From CAZOKZ01 sp964580585 (GTDB lineage Bacteria > Sumerlaeota > Sumerlaeia > SLMS01 > JAHLLQ01): a stretch of 13,266 nt of DNA. Positions 1 through 7,158 of this stretch are shown here, in pieces. The first letter of the stretch is position 1. Each line of letters starts with the position of its first letter. Where the stretch lies: positions 1-13,266 of the forward strand of contig CAZOKZ010000094.1 in the NCBI GenBank assembly GCA_964580585.1. The letters are read 5' to 3'. The position numbers and the translations under genes were made by a program. The notes under the pieces are model-generated. The model was not told where the DNA came from and searched no databases. It was given only the letters and a program-made list of their open reading frames with translations.

Positions 1-187
1 GAAGCTTCTTGTAAAAATCCTTCGAGACGAAATGGGCCGACACACGCATGCCAAACATGCTCAAGTCATGCGTTTCCACCGGCAAAGGCTGGGGGCGAAA
101 GGTGTCCTCGGGAAAGAGCACGCGCATGGTGGCCTCGATACTGACCAAAACACGCGGCGAACGGCGACGTTCATCGGCTCCGCTCAT
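1..187 (-). CDS. PilZ-domain protein, N-terminal part (runs off the left edge)
   Basis: Read on the minus strand from the ATG at 187-185, the open frame gives 62 residues and leaves the window still open. The visible part carries both signatures of a PilZ domain: the arginine motif RRRSPR at residues 7-12 (consensus RxxxR) and DLSMFG at 41-46 (consensus D/NxSxxG). In the PilZ family these residues bind cyclic di-GMP, so this is probably a c-di-GMP receptor in the cytoplasm, either a short stand-alone PilZ protein or the start of a larger one. The start is supported by AAAGGA about nine bases upstream on the minus strand. The gene diverges from the response regulator at 774 across a gene-free stretch of about 585 bp. 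The target process cannot be told from what is visible. Confidence 0.8.
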   Translation of the reverse strand, partial: MSGADERRRSPRVLVSIEATMRVLFPEDTFRPQPLPVETHDLSMFGMRVSAHFVSKDFYKKL

Positions 188-380
188 TGGGAAGAGTCCT
201 TTCGTCGGGAATTGCCCACTTGCAGGATGTCCCAGGCTAGATCGCCAGACATCAGGGGCCAATGTTTTTCTCAACCGGGGGTAGAGGTTTGATGGAAATT
301 CTTCTACCGTGTGTTTTTTGTGGGATGTAAGGCCGAACGGGCGCATCTTGAGTATGTTACCAAAACGAAGGAAAAGTCAA

Positions 381-579
381 ACCACGAAGGCACGAAGACA
401 CAAAGAAAACACGAAGAGTCTTTCTGCCAGCTTAAAATTTTTCTCGCTCTTCGATGGCGAGCGAGCGAAAAAATCCATCAAAAAAACGACGATTTCAACT
501 TTCCAAGAGGTTTTGGTTGAAAATAAGGGAATACATTTTTTTTCTTCGTGTTCCTTTGCGACCTTCGTGCCTTCGTGGT
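381..579. repeat. Inverted-repeat element (~200 bp, MITE-like or REP-like)
   Basis: The left end reads accacgaaggcacgaag at 381-397 and its exact reverse complement occupies 563-579, so 17 of 17 bases pair. Similarity continues inward in degenerate form: acacgaag around 409-416 against cttcgtgt at 544-551. An internal hairpin sits near 438-473, with ttttctcgctc facing gagcgagcgaaaa around a short loop. The interior is A/T-rich compared with the flanks and has no coding capacity. The arms belong to a repeat type often seen between genes of environmental bacteria. Non-autonomous mobility, or a role as a folded RNA, is inference. I see no obvious target-site duplication. Confidence 0.7.
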
Positions 580-645
580 GAATCTATAAACCGTTGGGAA
601 CAAAGTTGAGATACTCCCAGGCCGAATGGCGCCTGCGATTGCTCC

Positions 646-675
646 TTGCGCGCCAAAATTCATCTGATCCATAAT
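646..675 (+). promoter_or_regulatory. Possible sigma-70-like promoter for the response-regulator gene
   Basis: CATAAT at 670-675 matches five of six bases of the -10 consensus. A weak -35 (TTGCGC, 646-651) sits 18 bases upstream. Transcription would start near 682 and leave a leader of about 90 bases before the ATG at 774. The -35 is poor, so this is only a candidate. Confidence 0.25.
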
Positions 676-773
676 CCGATGTTTTTCGCGCTTCTGCACC
701 GTTGACGGCAGGGGCGCGGGAAAAAGCGGCGGGGAGCGTCGTTCATCGAATGGTCATGGTGAGAGAGAAACGC

Positions 774-2282
774 ATGCAGAAGATTGTTCACAGCAAACGG
801 GTTCTGGTTTGTGACGACGAAAAAAACATGCGGAACCTGTTGCTGGACGTCCTCGAAGACGACGGCTGGGAGGTGACGCTGGCCGAAGACGGTTCCCAGG
901 CGTTGGAAGTCATGGCGGAGGCGTCCATCCCGTTTCCGGTAATGGTGGTGGACCTTTCCATGCCGGGCATCGATGGGTTCGAGGTCATCAAACGCACACG
1001 CGAGATGGGTCTGGATACCAACATCATTGTCATCACGGCGTACGGCACGGTCGATACGGCGGTGCGGGCGATGCAGGCCGGTGCCAGCGATTTTGTCGTC
1101 AAACCTTTCGACAACGTGCAAATCCGGGGCGCCGTGCGGCGTGCCTTCGATAGCCGCGATCTGCTGACGCAGGTCGAAATGAGCCATCCGCGTTTCCTTG
1201 GAGCGGACAACGCGCCACTGCCGATCATTGGTAAGGACGAACGGCTTCAAAGCGTTTTTAATATCGTGCGCCGAATTGCGAATTTGAACACGGCGGTATT
1301 GATTCAAGGCGAGTCGGGCACCGGTAAGGAACTTGTCGCGCAGGCCATACACTTCAACGGCAATCGCGCCGACCAACCTTTTGTGGCGGTCAACTGCGGC
1401 GCATTGCCCGAGGCGTTGCTTGAATCGGAATTTTTCGGCCATGAACGCGGAGCCTTTACGGGGGCGCACGCGTTGCAACGCGGCAAGTTTGAAATCGCGA
1501 ACGGCGGCACGATGTTTCTGGATGAAATTGGCGAAATGCCGTTGCCGCTCCAGGTCAAGTTTCTCCGCGTGCTCCAGGATCAACGCTTCAGTCGGGTGGG
1601 CGGCGAGCGCGAACATCAAACAAATGTGCGGATTATTGCTGCGACGAATCGCGATTTACAGGAAGCCATTGGCACCAAGACGTTTCGCGAAGATTTGTAT
1701 TATCGCCTGAATGTTATTCCGATTCACTTGCCTCCCTTGCGCGAGCGGCGCGGCGACATTCCGCAACTCGTCGAGTTTTTCCTCGATCGATTCTGCCGAC
1801 GACACAATCTGCCGACCTTGGTGATCAGCGACTCCATCATGGATGGCGCGTGCAACCGCGATTGGCCCGGAAATATTCGTGAATTGCAGAATGCTGTCGA
1901 AAAAGCCGTCATTCTCCAGGACGCGCAACTGATTGCCACGCCCATGCCGCCTATTGGCAAGGTCGCAACCTCTTCGGACTCCGTCCCCGTGCAAGAAAGT
2001 ACTCCATCCCCCGATGTCGAGCCCGACGCGCCTACAGGGGGAACCGCTCATCCCAACGAGCACATCAGTGGCGATAGTTTCTCAGTCGATCTTGGGGTTG
2101 ATGGGGGAATACGCGAACTGAGCGACGTGTCTGCCGATGCGCAACGAGCTGCAGTGATTCGCGCCTTGCGTTTGTGTAACGGAAACAAAGCCGAAGCGGC
2201 AAAGCGTCTCGGCGTTTCGTACAAGACCTTGTTCAACCGCATTAACGAGTTGGGGATTTCCGTTTCCACTAACGTGGAATAA
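774..2282 (+). CDS. NtrC-family sigma-54-dependent response regulator
   Basis: This is a 502-residue cytoplasmic transcription activator with the full NtrC layout. The receiver domain (about 8-122) has the acidic pair D14/D15, phospho-acceptor D60, T88 and K110. The AAA+ domain (about 150-385) has Walker A GESGTGKE (179-186), the sigma-54 contact loop GAFTGA (226-231), Walker B ending D250/E251, and the WPGNIREL motif (364-371). A Fis-type helix-turn-helix lies at about 457-495. The family hydrolyses ATP to open sigma-54 promoters when phosphorylated by a sensor kinase. No kinase gene is in the window, so it is an orphan here. A Pro/Ser/Asp-rich linker of about 65 residues (390-455) separates the AAA+ and DNA-binding parts. 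The frame extends upstream to a TTG at 702, but ATG 774 is preferred: it places the receiver at the usual distance from the N terminus and has GGTGAG ten bases upstream. Targets are unknown. Confidence 0.93.
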   Translation: MQKIVHSKRVLVCDDEKNMRNLLLDVLEDDGWEVTLAEDGSQALEVMAEASIPFPVMVVDLSMPGIDGFEVIKRTREMGLDTNIIVITAYGTVDTAVRAMQAGASDFVVKPFDNVQIRGAVRRAFDSRDLLTQVEMSHPRFLGADNAPLPIIGKDERLQSVFNIVRRIANLNTAVLIQGESGTGKELVAQAIHFNGNRADQPFVAVNCGALPEALLESEFFGHERGAFTGAHALQRGKFEIANGGTMFLDEIGEMPLPLQVKFLRVLQDQRFSRVGGEREHQTNVRIIAATNRDLQEAIGTKTFREDLYYRLNVIPIHLPPLRERRGDIPQLVEFFLDRFCRRHNLPTLVISDSIMDGACNRDWPGNIRELQNAVEKAVILQDAQLIATPMPPIGKVATSSDSVPVQESTPSPDVEPDAPTGGTAHPNEHISGDSFSVDLGVDGGIRELSDVSADAQRAAVIRALRLCNGNKAEAAKRLGVSYKTLFNRINELGISVSTNVE

Positions 2283-2296
2283 AGATTTTCAGCCTT

Positions 2297-2334
2297 AAAA
2301 ATTGCAAGGGACGGAGCTGGTCGTCTCCGTCCCT
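2297..2334 (-). terminator. Intrinsic terminator between convergent genes
   Basis: A perfect 10-bp stem (AGGGACGGAG at 2307-2316 with CTCCGTCCCT at 2325-2334) encloses an 8-base loop. Read on the minus strand, the stem is followed a few bases later by five T residues (2301-2297), which fits termination of the TPR-protein gene that stops at 2372. The hairpin also lies 24 bases after the response-regulator stop codon, so it may act in both directions, although no U-run follows on the plus strand. Confidence 0.7.
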
Positions 2335-2371
2335 CGTGCACCCCTCTGTTGCAGAGAACCGTTAAGTCTGA

Positions 2372-3874
2372 TTAATTTCGTCGGTTGATTTGAGCCAGAC
2401 GAACTTGTGTGCGTTCGGTGAAATCCGAGGCGCCAGGCAGTTGCAGCACACGGGTAAACTCGTCGCGCGCACGGTCCAGATCGAACAGGCGGCGGAAAAT
2501 CACTTCGGCTTTGACAAACTGCACCTGCGCCGCGTGAGGGCTGGTTCCCGCGCTTGCCAGTACACTGTCGCACAGGCGAATCAAATCCGTCGGGTGAAGC
2601 ATGCTTTGGGCCGAGTCGCCCACGGTGTTTTCCAGCAATACCATGGCTGCTTTACCGGCCAACGGGCTTTCCGGCACCGTTTCCATCAACTCGCGCAGCA
2701 GTGAGATGCGTCTTGGGCCGGTTGTGTGTTGCGCATCCAGCCAGATATCCAGCGCGCGCCAGTCGCTGGACTTGTTGCGCGTCAGCAATTCGACGTGTTC
2801 CAGAATCTGGGCCTTGTTTTCGTCCGTCAGAAAGTGTGCCGGATACTCTTCGAGCACCACGCGGTAGGCATCGAGCGCGCCTTCAAAGTCGCGAAGGTAG
2901 TCGTAATCGATGGATGCAATCTGGTATTGAGCCAGGAAGGCGAGAAACGATCCGGGGGCCAGCGTACGAACCTGATCGAATGCCAGCAATGCGTCGGTGT
3001 AACGTTGGTGGGCCAGATATTCTTCACCACGCCGATAGCCTTCCAACGCCTCGACATCGCCGCGCGGAATATTTTTGTCGTCCTCGAGCAGAGGAGTCAG
3101 GGCGCCTTCGAGTTGTTGGATTTTTTCCAACGTGGCGGCATCGCCTTGAAGGTAGGAATGGAATTTGAGCTGCTGAACAGTGTTGGCGATGCGAACTTTG
3201 TTCGAGGATGCCTCATTGGGGGAAGCATGGAACGTCGAGGTGGGGACGGTATCGAAAAAGCCCTGCATCTGATTGGTCTGATCGGGATAAATCACTTGGT
3301 CCCAGCCAAATGTAGCCGCGACTTCGTCGAAATTCTTCAACTTTCCGCTGTCGTTCATGCCCGATTTATTGATGGAAGTAATCGTTCGATTCGGAATGGT
3401 GTCATTGGTGGAAACGGTAACGACTTCGGGCGACGAGAGCGATCCGCCCGCTGATTTCGCAGGGGATACGGAGGCCACTTCCGCTGGCTTGTTTACAGAA
3501 CCGGCAGGAGCAGGCGATTGCAACTCGCTTGCGGGGCGATGGGAAACTTGCCAGCCGATGGCAAAGGCCAGTGCGCCGACACAGGCAAACCGGAATGCCT
3601 GAGCACCGGAACCACCGCCGAGGAAAATCTGGCGTAGCCATTCGGTGAACGATGGCGCGAGCGGCGCCTCGCGGCGAGACAGAAACGCGTCGTCCTCGAC
3701 CTCGTGGCGTACCCGGGCGAGCATCGCTTCAAACTCGCTGGGGGCGGGCATTATCGGATCGTCGGCTTCCTTCATCAGATGCGTCATCGCGCTCCAAGCC
3801 GTGTCCGTGTCGCGTTCTGGCGACCAATCGGACGGCATTTGTTCATCGTGAGGCGATTCGGGTGGGCGTTTCAT
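2372..3874 (-). CDS. Single-pass membrane protein with C-terminal TPR-like repeats; possible anti-sigma factor or envelope sensor
   Basis: This is a 500-residue protein. Residues 1-91 are hydrophilic and presumably cytoplasmic; one hydrophobic segment (about 92-110) follows. Then comes a Pro/Ser/Ala-rich linker (about 112-175) and a long helical region with TPR-like units, clearest at about 280-345 and 445-498, with the usual small/aromatic pattern (YLAHQRYTDALLAFDQV, for example). By the positive-inside rule the repeats would be periplasmic. The gene starts 30 bases after the ECF sigma gene on the same strand, the usual place for an anti-sigma factor. However, the cytoplasmic part has no HxxxCxxC zinc-finger motif, so the anti-sigma role rests on context and topology alone. 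The start is backed by GGAGA eight bases upstream. Alternatives are a stand-alone TPR envelope protein or a YbgF-like assembly factor. Confidence 0.75.
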   Translation of the reverse strand: MKRPPESPHDEQMPSDWSPERDTDTAWSAMTHLMKEADDPIMPAPSEFEAMLARVRHEVEDDAFLSRREAPLAPSFTEWLRQIFLGGGSGAQAFRFACVGALAFAIGWQVSHRPASELQSPAPAGSVNKPAEVASVSPAKSAGGSLSSPEVVTVSTNDTIPNRTITSINKSGMNDSGKLKNFDEVAATFGWDQVIYPDQTNQMQGFFDTVPTSTFHASPNEASSNKVRIANTVQQLKFHSYLQGDAATLEKIQQLEGALTPLLEDDKNIPRGDVEALEGYRRGEEYLAHQRYTDALLAFDQVRTLAPGSFLAFLAQYQIASIDYDYLRDFEGALDAYRVVLEEYPAHFLTDENKAQILEHVELLTRNKSSDWRALDIWLDAQHTTGPRRISLLRELMETVPESPLAGKAAMVLLENTVGDSAQSMLHPTDLIRLCDSVLASAGTSPHAAQVQFVKAEVIFRRLFDLDRARDEFTRVLQLPGASDFTERTQVRLAQINRRN

Positions 3875-3904
3875 GCGCGCGTCTCCGGCATTCGGGGTTG
3901 AGAG

Positions 3905-4513
3905 TTAATCCGCGACATTAATGATGGGTTTTCCTTGATCATCGACATATTCGCCCAGCAATGCGCGAAGTTTGCGGCGTCCCTGGAAGATGTTGAATTT
4001 CACGGCGCCGTCGGTACATTCCAGTTCCTCGGCGATTTGTTTGATCGACCACCCCTTCACATCGAACAGCAACACGGCGGTGCGTTGTTTCGGAGGCAGT
4101 TCCTTGATCGCTTCGTTTACATGAGCCAGAATTTCCCGGCGCGAAGCTGCCGCGCGGGGATTGCTTCCGCCCTGACTTTGCAGCGGTAACGACTCGTTGG
4201 GCACTTCCCAGCCTTCTTCCAGGTGTTCGAGTCGTTTTTTCCTCGCCCGTACTCGCCACGTGTTCACCTGGTTGACGACCATGCGCGAGACCCAGGAACT
4301 GAATCGCTCGCGCTCCTTCAACCGTGGCAAGTGGCGATAAATACGAACGCAGCACTCCTGAAGGACCTCCATGGTGTCGTCTTCGTCGCGCAGCATCGAA
4401 AAAATCCACCGGAACAGATCATCGTGGATTTGCACGAACAATTCGTCGAACGCCCCGGGGTCCTGGCGCTGGCAACGGGCGACTAATTCGACGGGAACAT
4501 CAGACAGAGCCAC
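3905..4513 (-). CDS. ECF-type RNA polymerase sigma factor
   Basis: This 202-residue protein is the usual size for an extracytoplasmic-function sigma factor. Sigma-2 lies at about 18-90, including the region-2 stretch around DDTMEVLQECCVRIYRHL and FSSWVSRMVVNQVNTW. Sigma-4 lies at about 127-186 with the typical IKELPPKQRTAVLLF start and a helix-turn-helix at about 156-178 (SIKQIAEELECTDGAVKF). Between them is a variable linker. The factor would direct core RNA polymerase to a small regulon, probably in response to an envelope or stress signal sensed by the membrane protein encoded next. Translation starts at a GTG (4513-4511), supported by GGAG seven bases upstream; no in-frame ATG offers a better start. 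The C-terminal extension after sigma-4 (about 187-202) is short. The ECF subgroup cannot be assigned from sequence inspection. Confidence 0.92.
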   Translation of the reverse strand: MALSDVPVELVARCQRQDPGAFDELFVQIHDDLFRWIFSMLRDEDDTMEVLQECCVRIYRHLPRLKERERFSSWVSRMVVNQVNTWRVRARKKRLEHLEEGWEVPNESLPLQSQGGSNPRAAASRREILAHVNEAIKELPPKQRTAVLLFDVKGWSIKQIAEELECTDGAVKFNIFQGRRKLRALLGEYVDDQGKPIINVAD

Positions 4514-4593
4514 TCAGCTTCTCCATTTTCGACCTATTTCCCGCCGTCTTTGCACAATCGACCAACGGGGTGAGGGAAAGGTTTGCGGTCCGG

Positions 4594-4627
4594 TAAAAAA
4601 ATCGGCGGCGAAAAAATCGCCGCCGAT
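4594..4627 (-). terminator. Strong intrinsic terminator of the ABC-TPR operon
   Basis: ATCGGCGGCGA (4601-4611) and its exact complement (4617-4627) form an 11-bp GC-rich stem around a 5-base A loop. On the minus strand the stem runs directly into seven T residues (4601-4595). It follows the TPR gene's stop codon (4645) by 17 bases. It separates this operon from the sigma-factor gene at 4513, which must therefore have its own promoter between 4514 and 4593. Confidence 0.92.
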
Positions 4628-4644
4628 GGTTGCATCAGTTCTCG

Positions 4645-6180
4645 TTATTCCGTTGGAAGTTCAACGTGTTCGTCGCAATCTTTGTAGGTGGCGGAAGATT
4701 CAAAGACTTGCATTTTTTCCTTCGGGAAATCAGCCACGCTCATCGGGGGCGACATTCCCCGACAAAAAGCCCATTTGGCGTCGTCTGGGTGGTCCCAGAT
4801 CGAGGGCTCGGCGGTCAGGTACGGTGGCATGATCGACGAGGCGAAATATTGGCGACGTGGCCATTGGTCGGGCGTGCCTCGCAAACCAAAGCGCGGCTCT
4901 TTATTCTGATTAATGCGGATAGTTTCTGTCGAGAAATACCGCGGAAACGTGTAGCCGTATTCATCGGTCACGGCTTGGAAGTAAACAAAATGTCCGCCAA
5001 GCCAATCTGCCGTTTGATGACCGGCCATTTCTCGTTTTGTAGGCGCCGTATCGTTGATTTTCTGCAAGCGAAGCAGAGCCTTCTGGACTTCCACTGCCTG
5101 GCGATCGACTTCTTTGATTTCGGAAATCGCATCGGTCAGGTAAGGATAGCGATCCTCAATCCGACGAGCCTCATTTGCGGGTGGATTTTCCAGGAAATCG
5201 CGTCGTCGTAGCGACGAGATGAAGTACCAACTGCCCGAGGGTTCGGGTGGGAGGCCGACAAAGTCTTCCATCGCCGCTTCGCGGATGTCATCTTGATAAT
5301 CCTGAAAACGAACATTCGGAATCTGTTCAATCTCATCGAGTTTTTTGTTCAACAACTCGAACGACGCTGCTTTGAACTCGATTTTACGACCATTTGTCAT
5401 CAAGTCTTCGATTTGCCGTGGATGTTCGCCGGTATCTTGAACATACTGATCGATGGCACGCGACAATTCCAGACGATACCAACCACTGATGATGGTCGTG
5501 AACTTGTTGTAGGCCAAACCTTGCTCGGCTTCCATGCCTTCATCCACGTATGTCAGATACTGTTTCAGGTTCACATCGAACGCCGAATAATACCGACCCG
5601 ACTGGCGCTCGATATATTCTTCCATGCGCAGCATATGGGGCGGTGTATCGGGGATGCGTTGCAGTTGGCGCAGGAATACTTTTGCTTTGTCCGTATCGTT
5701 CAGGCCCCACAAGGCCGTATAAATTCCCAGGTAAGGCAGGTCGTAATTCGACGGATTACGCCGCATGCCTTTCATCAGAATTTCCACGCCTTGTTTATGG
5801 CCTTGGCCGTTGTTTTCTTTTCCGTGTAAATCGGACAGCACCAGATTTGCCAATCGATAAACATCGACGAAATGCGGGTCCAAATCCGTTAGAATATCGA
5901 AATAATCGTAAATCGGGTCCGTCGAGTTGTCCTCGGTTCCCCACGACGCGCCGAACATCTGGATTGCGCGCAACGTCAGGAAATCCGCGTACACCTGATC
6001 GTAACCCAACGCGGCGATCTTGATCATTTCGTCGTTGGGCAGCCGAACGCGCTGGATGTATTTGCCTGAACCCTGCCACCAATCGTGATAATACCATTTT
6101 TGGTGCCCGAAACAGAACACCATCAGGCCAGCCACCACGATCATCATGCCGGCGTCGCGAAGCAGTTTTTTGTATTCCAT
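4645..6180 (-). CDS. Membrane-anchored TPR-like protein encoded with an ABC-2 transporter
   Basis: This 511-residue protein has one N-terminal hydrophobic segment (about 8-25) that serves as an anchor or uncleaved signal. A motif-rich helical region follows: LGYDQVYADFLTLRAIQMFG (58-77), then DYFDILTDLDPHFVDVYRLANLVLS (92-116), and further TPR-like helices to about 200. The C-terminal half (about 300-511) is polar, rich in aromatic and charged residues, and matches nothing I can name. Proteins with this 'ADFLTLRAIQ' plus 'LDPHFVDVYRLANLVLS' pattern occur in other Gram-negative bacteria as uncharacterised TPR proteins. It is the last gene of the ABC operon, 24 bases after the permease, with AAAGGAACGG just upstream of its ATG, and is followed at once by a terminator. 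It is probably an exported partner of the transporter. The function is unknown. Confidence 0.8.
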   Translation of the reverse strand: MEYKKLLRDAGMMIVVAGLMVFCFGHQKWYYHDWWQGSGKYIQRVRLPNDEMIKIAALGYDQVYADFLTLRAIQMFGASWGTEDNSTDPIYDYFDILTDLDPHFVDVYRLANLVLSDLHGKENNGQGHKQGVEILMKGMRRNPSNYDLPYLGIYTALWGLNDTDKAKVFLRQLQRIPDTPPHMLRMEEYIERQSGRYYSAFDVNLKQYLTYVDEGMEAEQGLAYNKFTTIISGWYRLELSRAIDQYVQDTGEHPRQIEDLMTNGRKIEFKAASFELLNKKLDEIEQIPNVRFQDYQDDIREAAMEDFVGLPPEPSGSWYFISSLRRRDFLENPPANEARRIEDRYPYLTDAISEIKEVDRQAVEVQKALLRLQKINDTAPTKREMAGHQTADWLGGHFVYFQAVTDEYGYTFPRYFSTETIRINQNKEPRFGLRGTPDQWPRRQYFASSIMPPYLTAEPSIWDHPDDAKWAFCRGMSPPMSVADFPKEKMQVFESSATYKDCDEHVELPTE

Positions 6181-6204
6181 GAAACCGTTCCTTTCGCGCC
6201 GTGT

Positions 6205-7158
6205 TTACTTGAAATTCCGTCGATTGAACACCATCGTCGCGATGATCAGCACCGCGGCTGTGTATGCTATTCCATAAGCGACCGAATACATGGTCACATC
6301 GGGTATTTGCATTTGTGAAACCGCTTCCCGTTGGTTGAACACCTCGAGGTTGGGTGCCACGTGCGAGCAAAACCAGATCAGTTTGTGCGCGATCATCTTA
6401 CCGCCGGACAACTGTTCGACTCCGCCTGCATTACGCGCGATTAAATCCGCGTAGAAGTACAAGTCTTCGTTCGCGCGACCGATGACGAACATGATTACCG
6501 TCATAAAGGCGGAAAGCGTCGGGCTGGAAAACGACGAAAAGAGCACGGAAAACGCCGTGATGATCGACATCTCCATCATCGTGAGGAACGACACCTGCAT
6601 AATGCCGCTTGTGACAGGCGTGTGGTACATTCCCAACGAGAAAACCGTCATCAGACCTTGTCCGATGGATTTCACCGCCGACACCAGATAATACATCAGC
6701 GGTTCCAGCGCGCCGATTTCACGCATTGTTCCGTCGGCATTCGTCATCAAGGCTTTGTCGATGGCATCGTCGGTCGTGTAACTTCGGAAATAAAGCACCA
6801 CCAGGAAGAAAAACGTCATCAGGATGATGTTCAGGAAAATTGTCAGCAACAGTCCGAGGTATTTCCCGACCAGGAAATGCCATCGGCTGATTGGTTTGGA
6901 AACGATGGTATAGATGGTTTTTTTGTCCAGATCGTTGTACACGAGCCCCACACCTACGAAGACGGCGATCAGAACCGAAATCAGGTTGATTGCTCCAACC
7001 CCGAGGTCGCGCATGATTTTTTCCTGCCCGAAAATCGACAGGTTCGAAACCACCCACGCTCCAAGCAGAATCAGTATCGCGAAAAACAGCAGTACATACA
7101 GGATGCGGTTACGCACCGCTTCTTTGAAGGTATTCAGCGCGATGGCCAAGACTTTCAT
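6205..7158 (-). CDS. ABC-2 type transporter permease
   Basis: This is a 317-residue inner-membrane protein with about six hydrophobic segments (roughly 19-38, 55-74, 100-123, 188-208, 212-228, 288-310). Between the second and third is the cytoplasmic stretch VYNDLDKKTIYTIVSKPISR (73-92), characteristic of ABC-2 permeases in the NosY/gliding-export group, where it contacts the ATPase. Its ATG (7158-7156) overlaps the TGA of the ATPase gene (7157-7155) as ATGA, which implies translational coupling and a matched pair. With one permease gene the transporter would be a permease homodimer plus an ATPase homodimer, unless another subunit lies elsewhere. Direction is likely export, as in most ABC-2 systems; no substrate-binding protein is encoded nearby. 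The substrate is unknown. Confidence 0.9.
   Translation of the reverse strand: MKVLAIALNTFKEAVRNRILYVLLFFAILILLGAWVVSNLSIFGQEKIMRDLGVGAINLISVLIAVFVGVGLVYNDLDKKTIYTIVSKPISRWHFLVGKYLGLLLTIFLNIILMTFFFLVVLYFRSYTTDDAIDKALMTNADGTMREIGALEPLMYYLVSAVKSIGQGLMTVFSLGMYHTPVTSGIMQVSFLTMMEMSIITAFSVLFSSFSSPTLSAFMTVIMFVIGRANEDLYFYADLIARNAGGVEQLSGGKMIAHKLIWFCSHVAPNLEVFNQREAVSQMQIPDVTMYSVAYGIAYTAAVLIIATMVFNRRNFK

Larger units (their letters stand above)
188..773. other. Gene-free divergent intergenic region
   Basis: No convincing gene lies in these ~585 bases. They should contain the promoters of the divergent PilZ gene and the response-regulator gene. The middle third is occupied by the inverted-repeat element at 381-579. 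Short open frames across the element are by-products of the repeat (they read out strings of TTKARR/HEGTKT type) and have no ribosome binding site. Confidence 0.6.

Noticed and set aside
309..581. Open frames of 70-90 codons across the inverted-repeat element
   Set aside because: They translate the repeat arms (TTKARRHKEN, NHEGTKTQRKHE and similar), have no ribosome binding site and no domain; they are by-products of the repeat.
660..1619. 319-codon minus-strand frame overlapping the response regulator
   Set aside because: It lies antisense within a gene with clear NtrC motifs, and its translation shows no recognisable domain or suitable start.
2726..3454. 242-codon plus-strand frame and others overlapping the TPR protein
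   Set aside because: Antisense shadows of the minus-strand gene, which has the operon context, ribosome binding site and repeat pattern.
5453..5471. TGGCACGC-like sequence resembling a sigma-54 -24 element
   Set aside because: It lies inside the TPR-protein gene and lacks a matching -12 element; similar hits near 1671 and 11214 are also inside genes.
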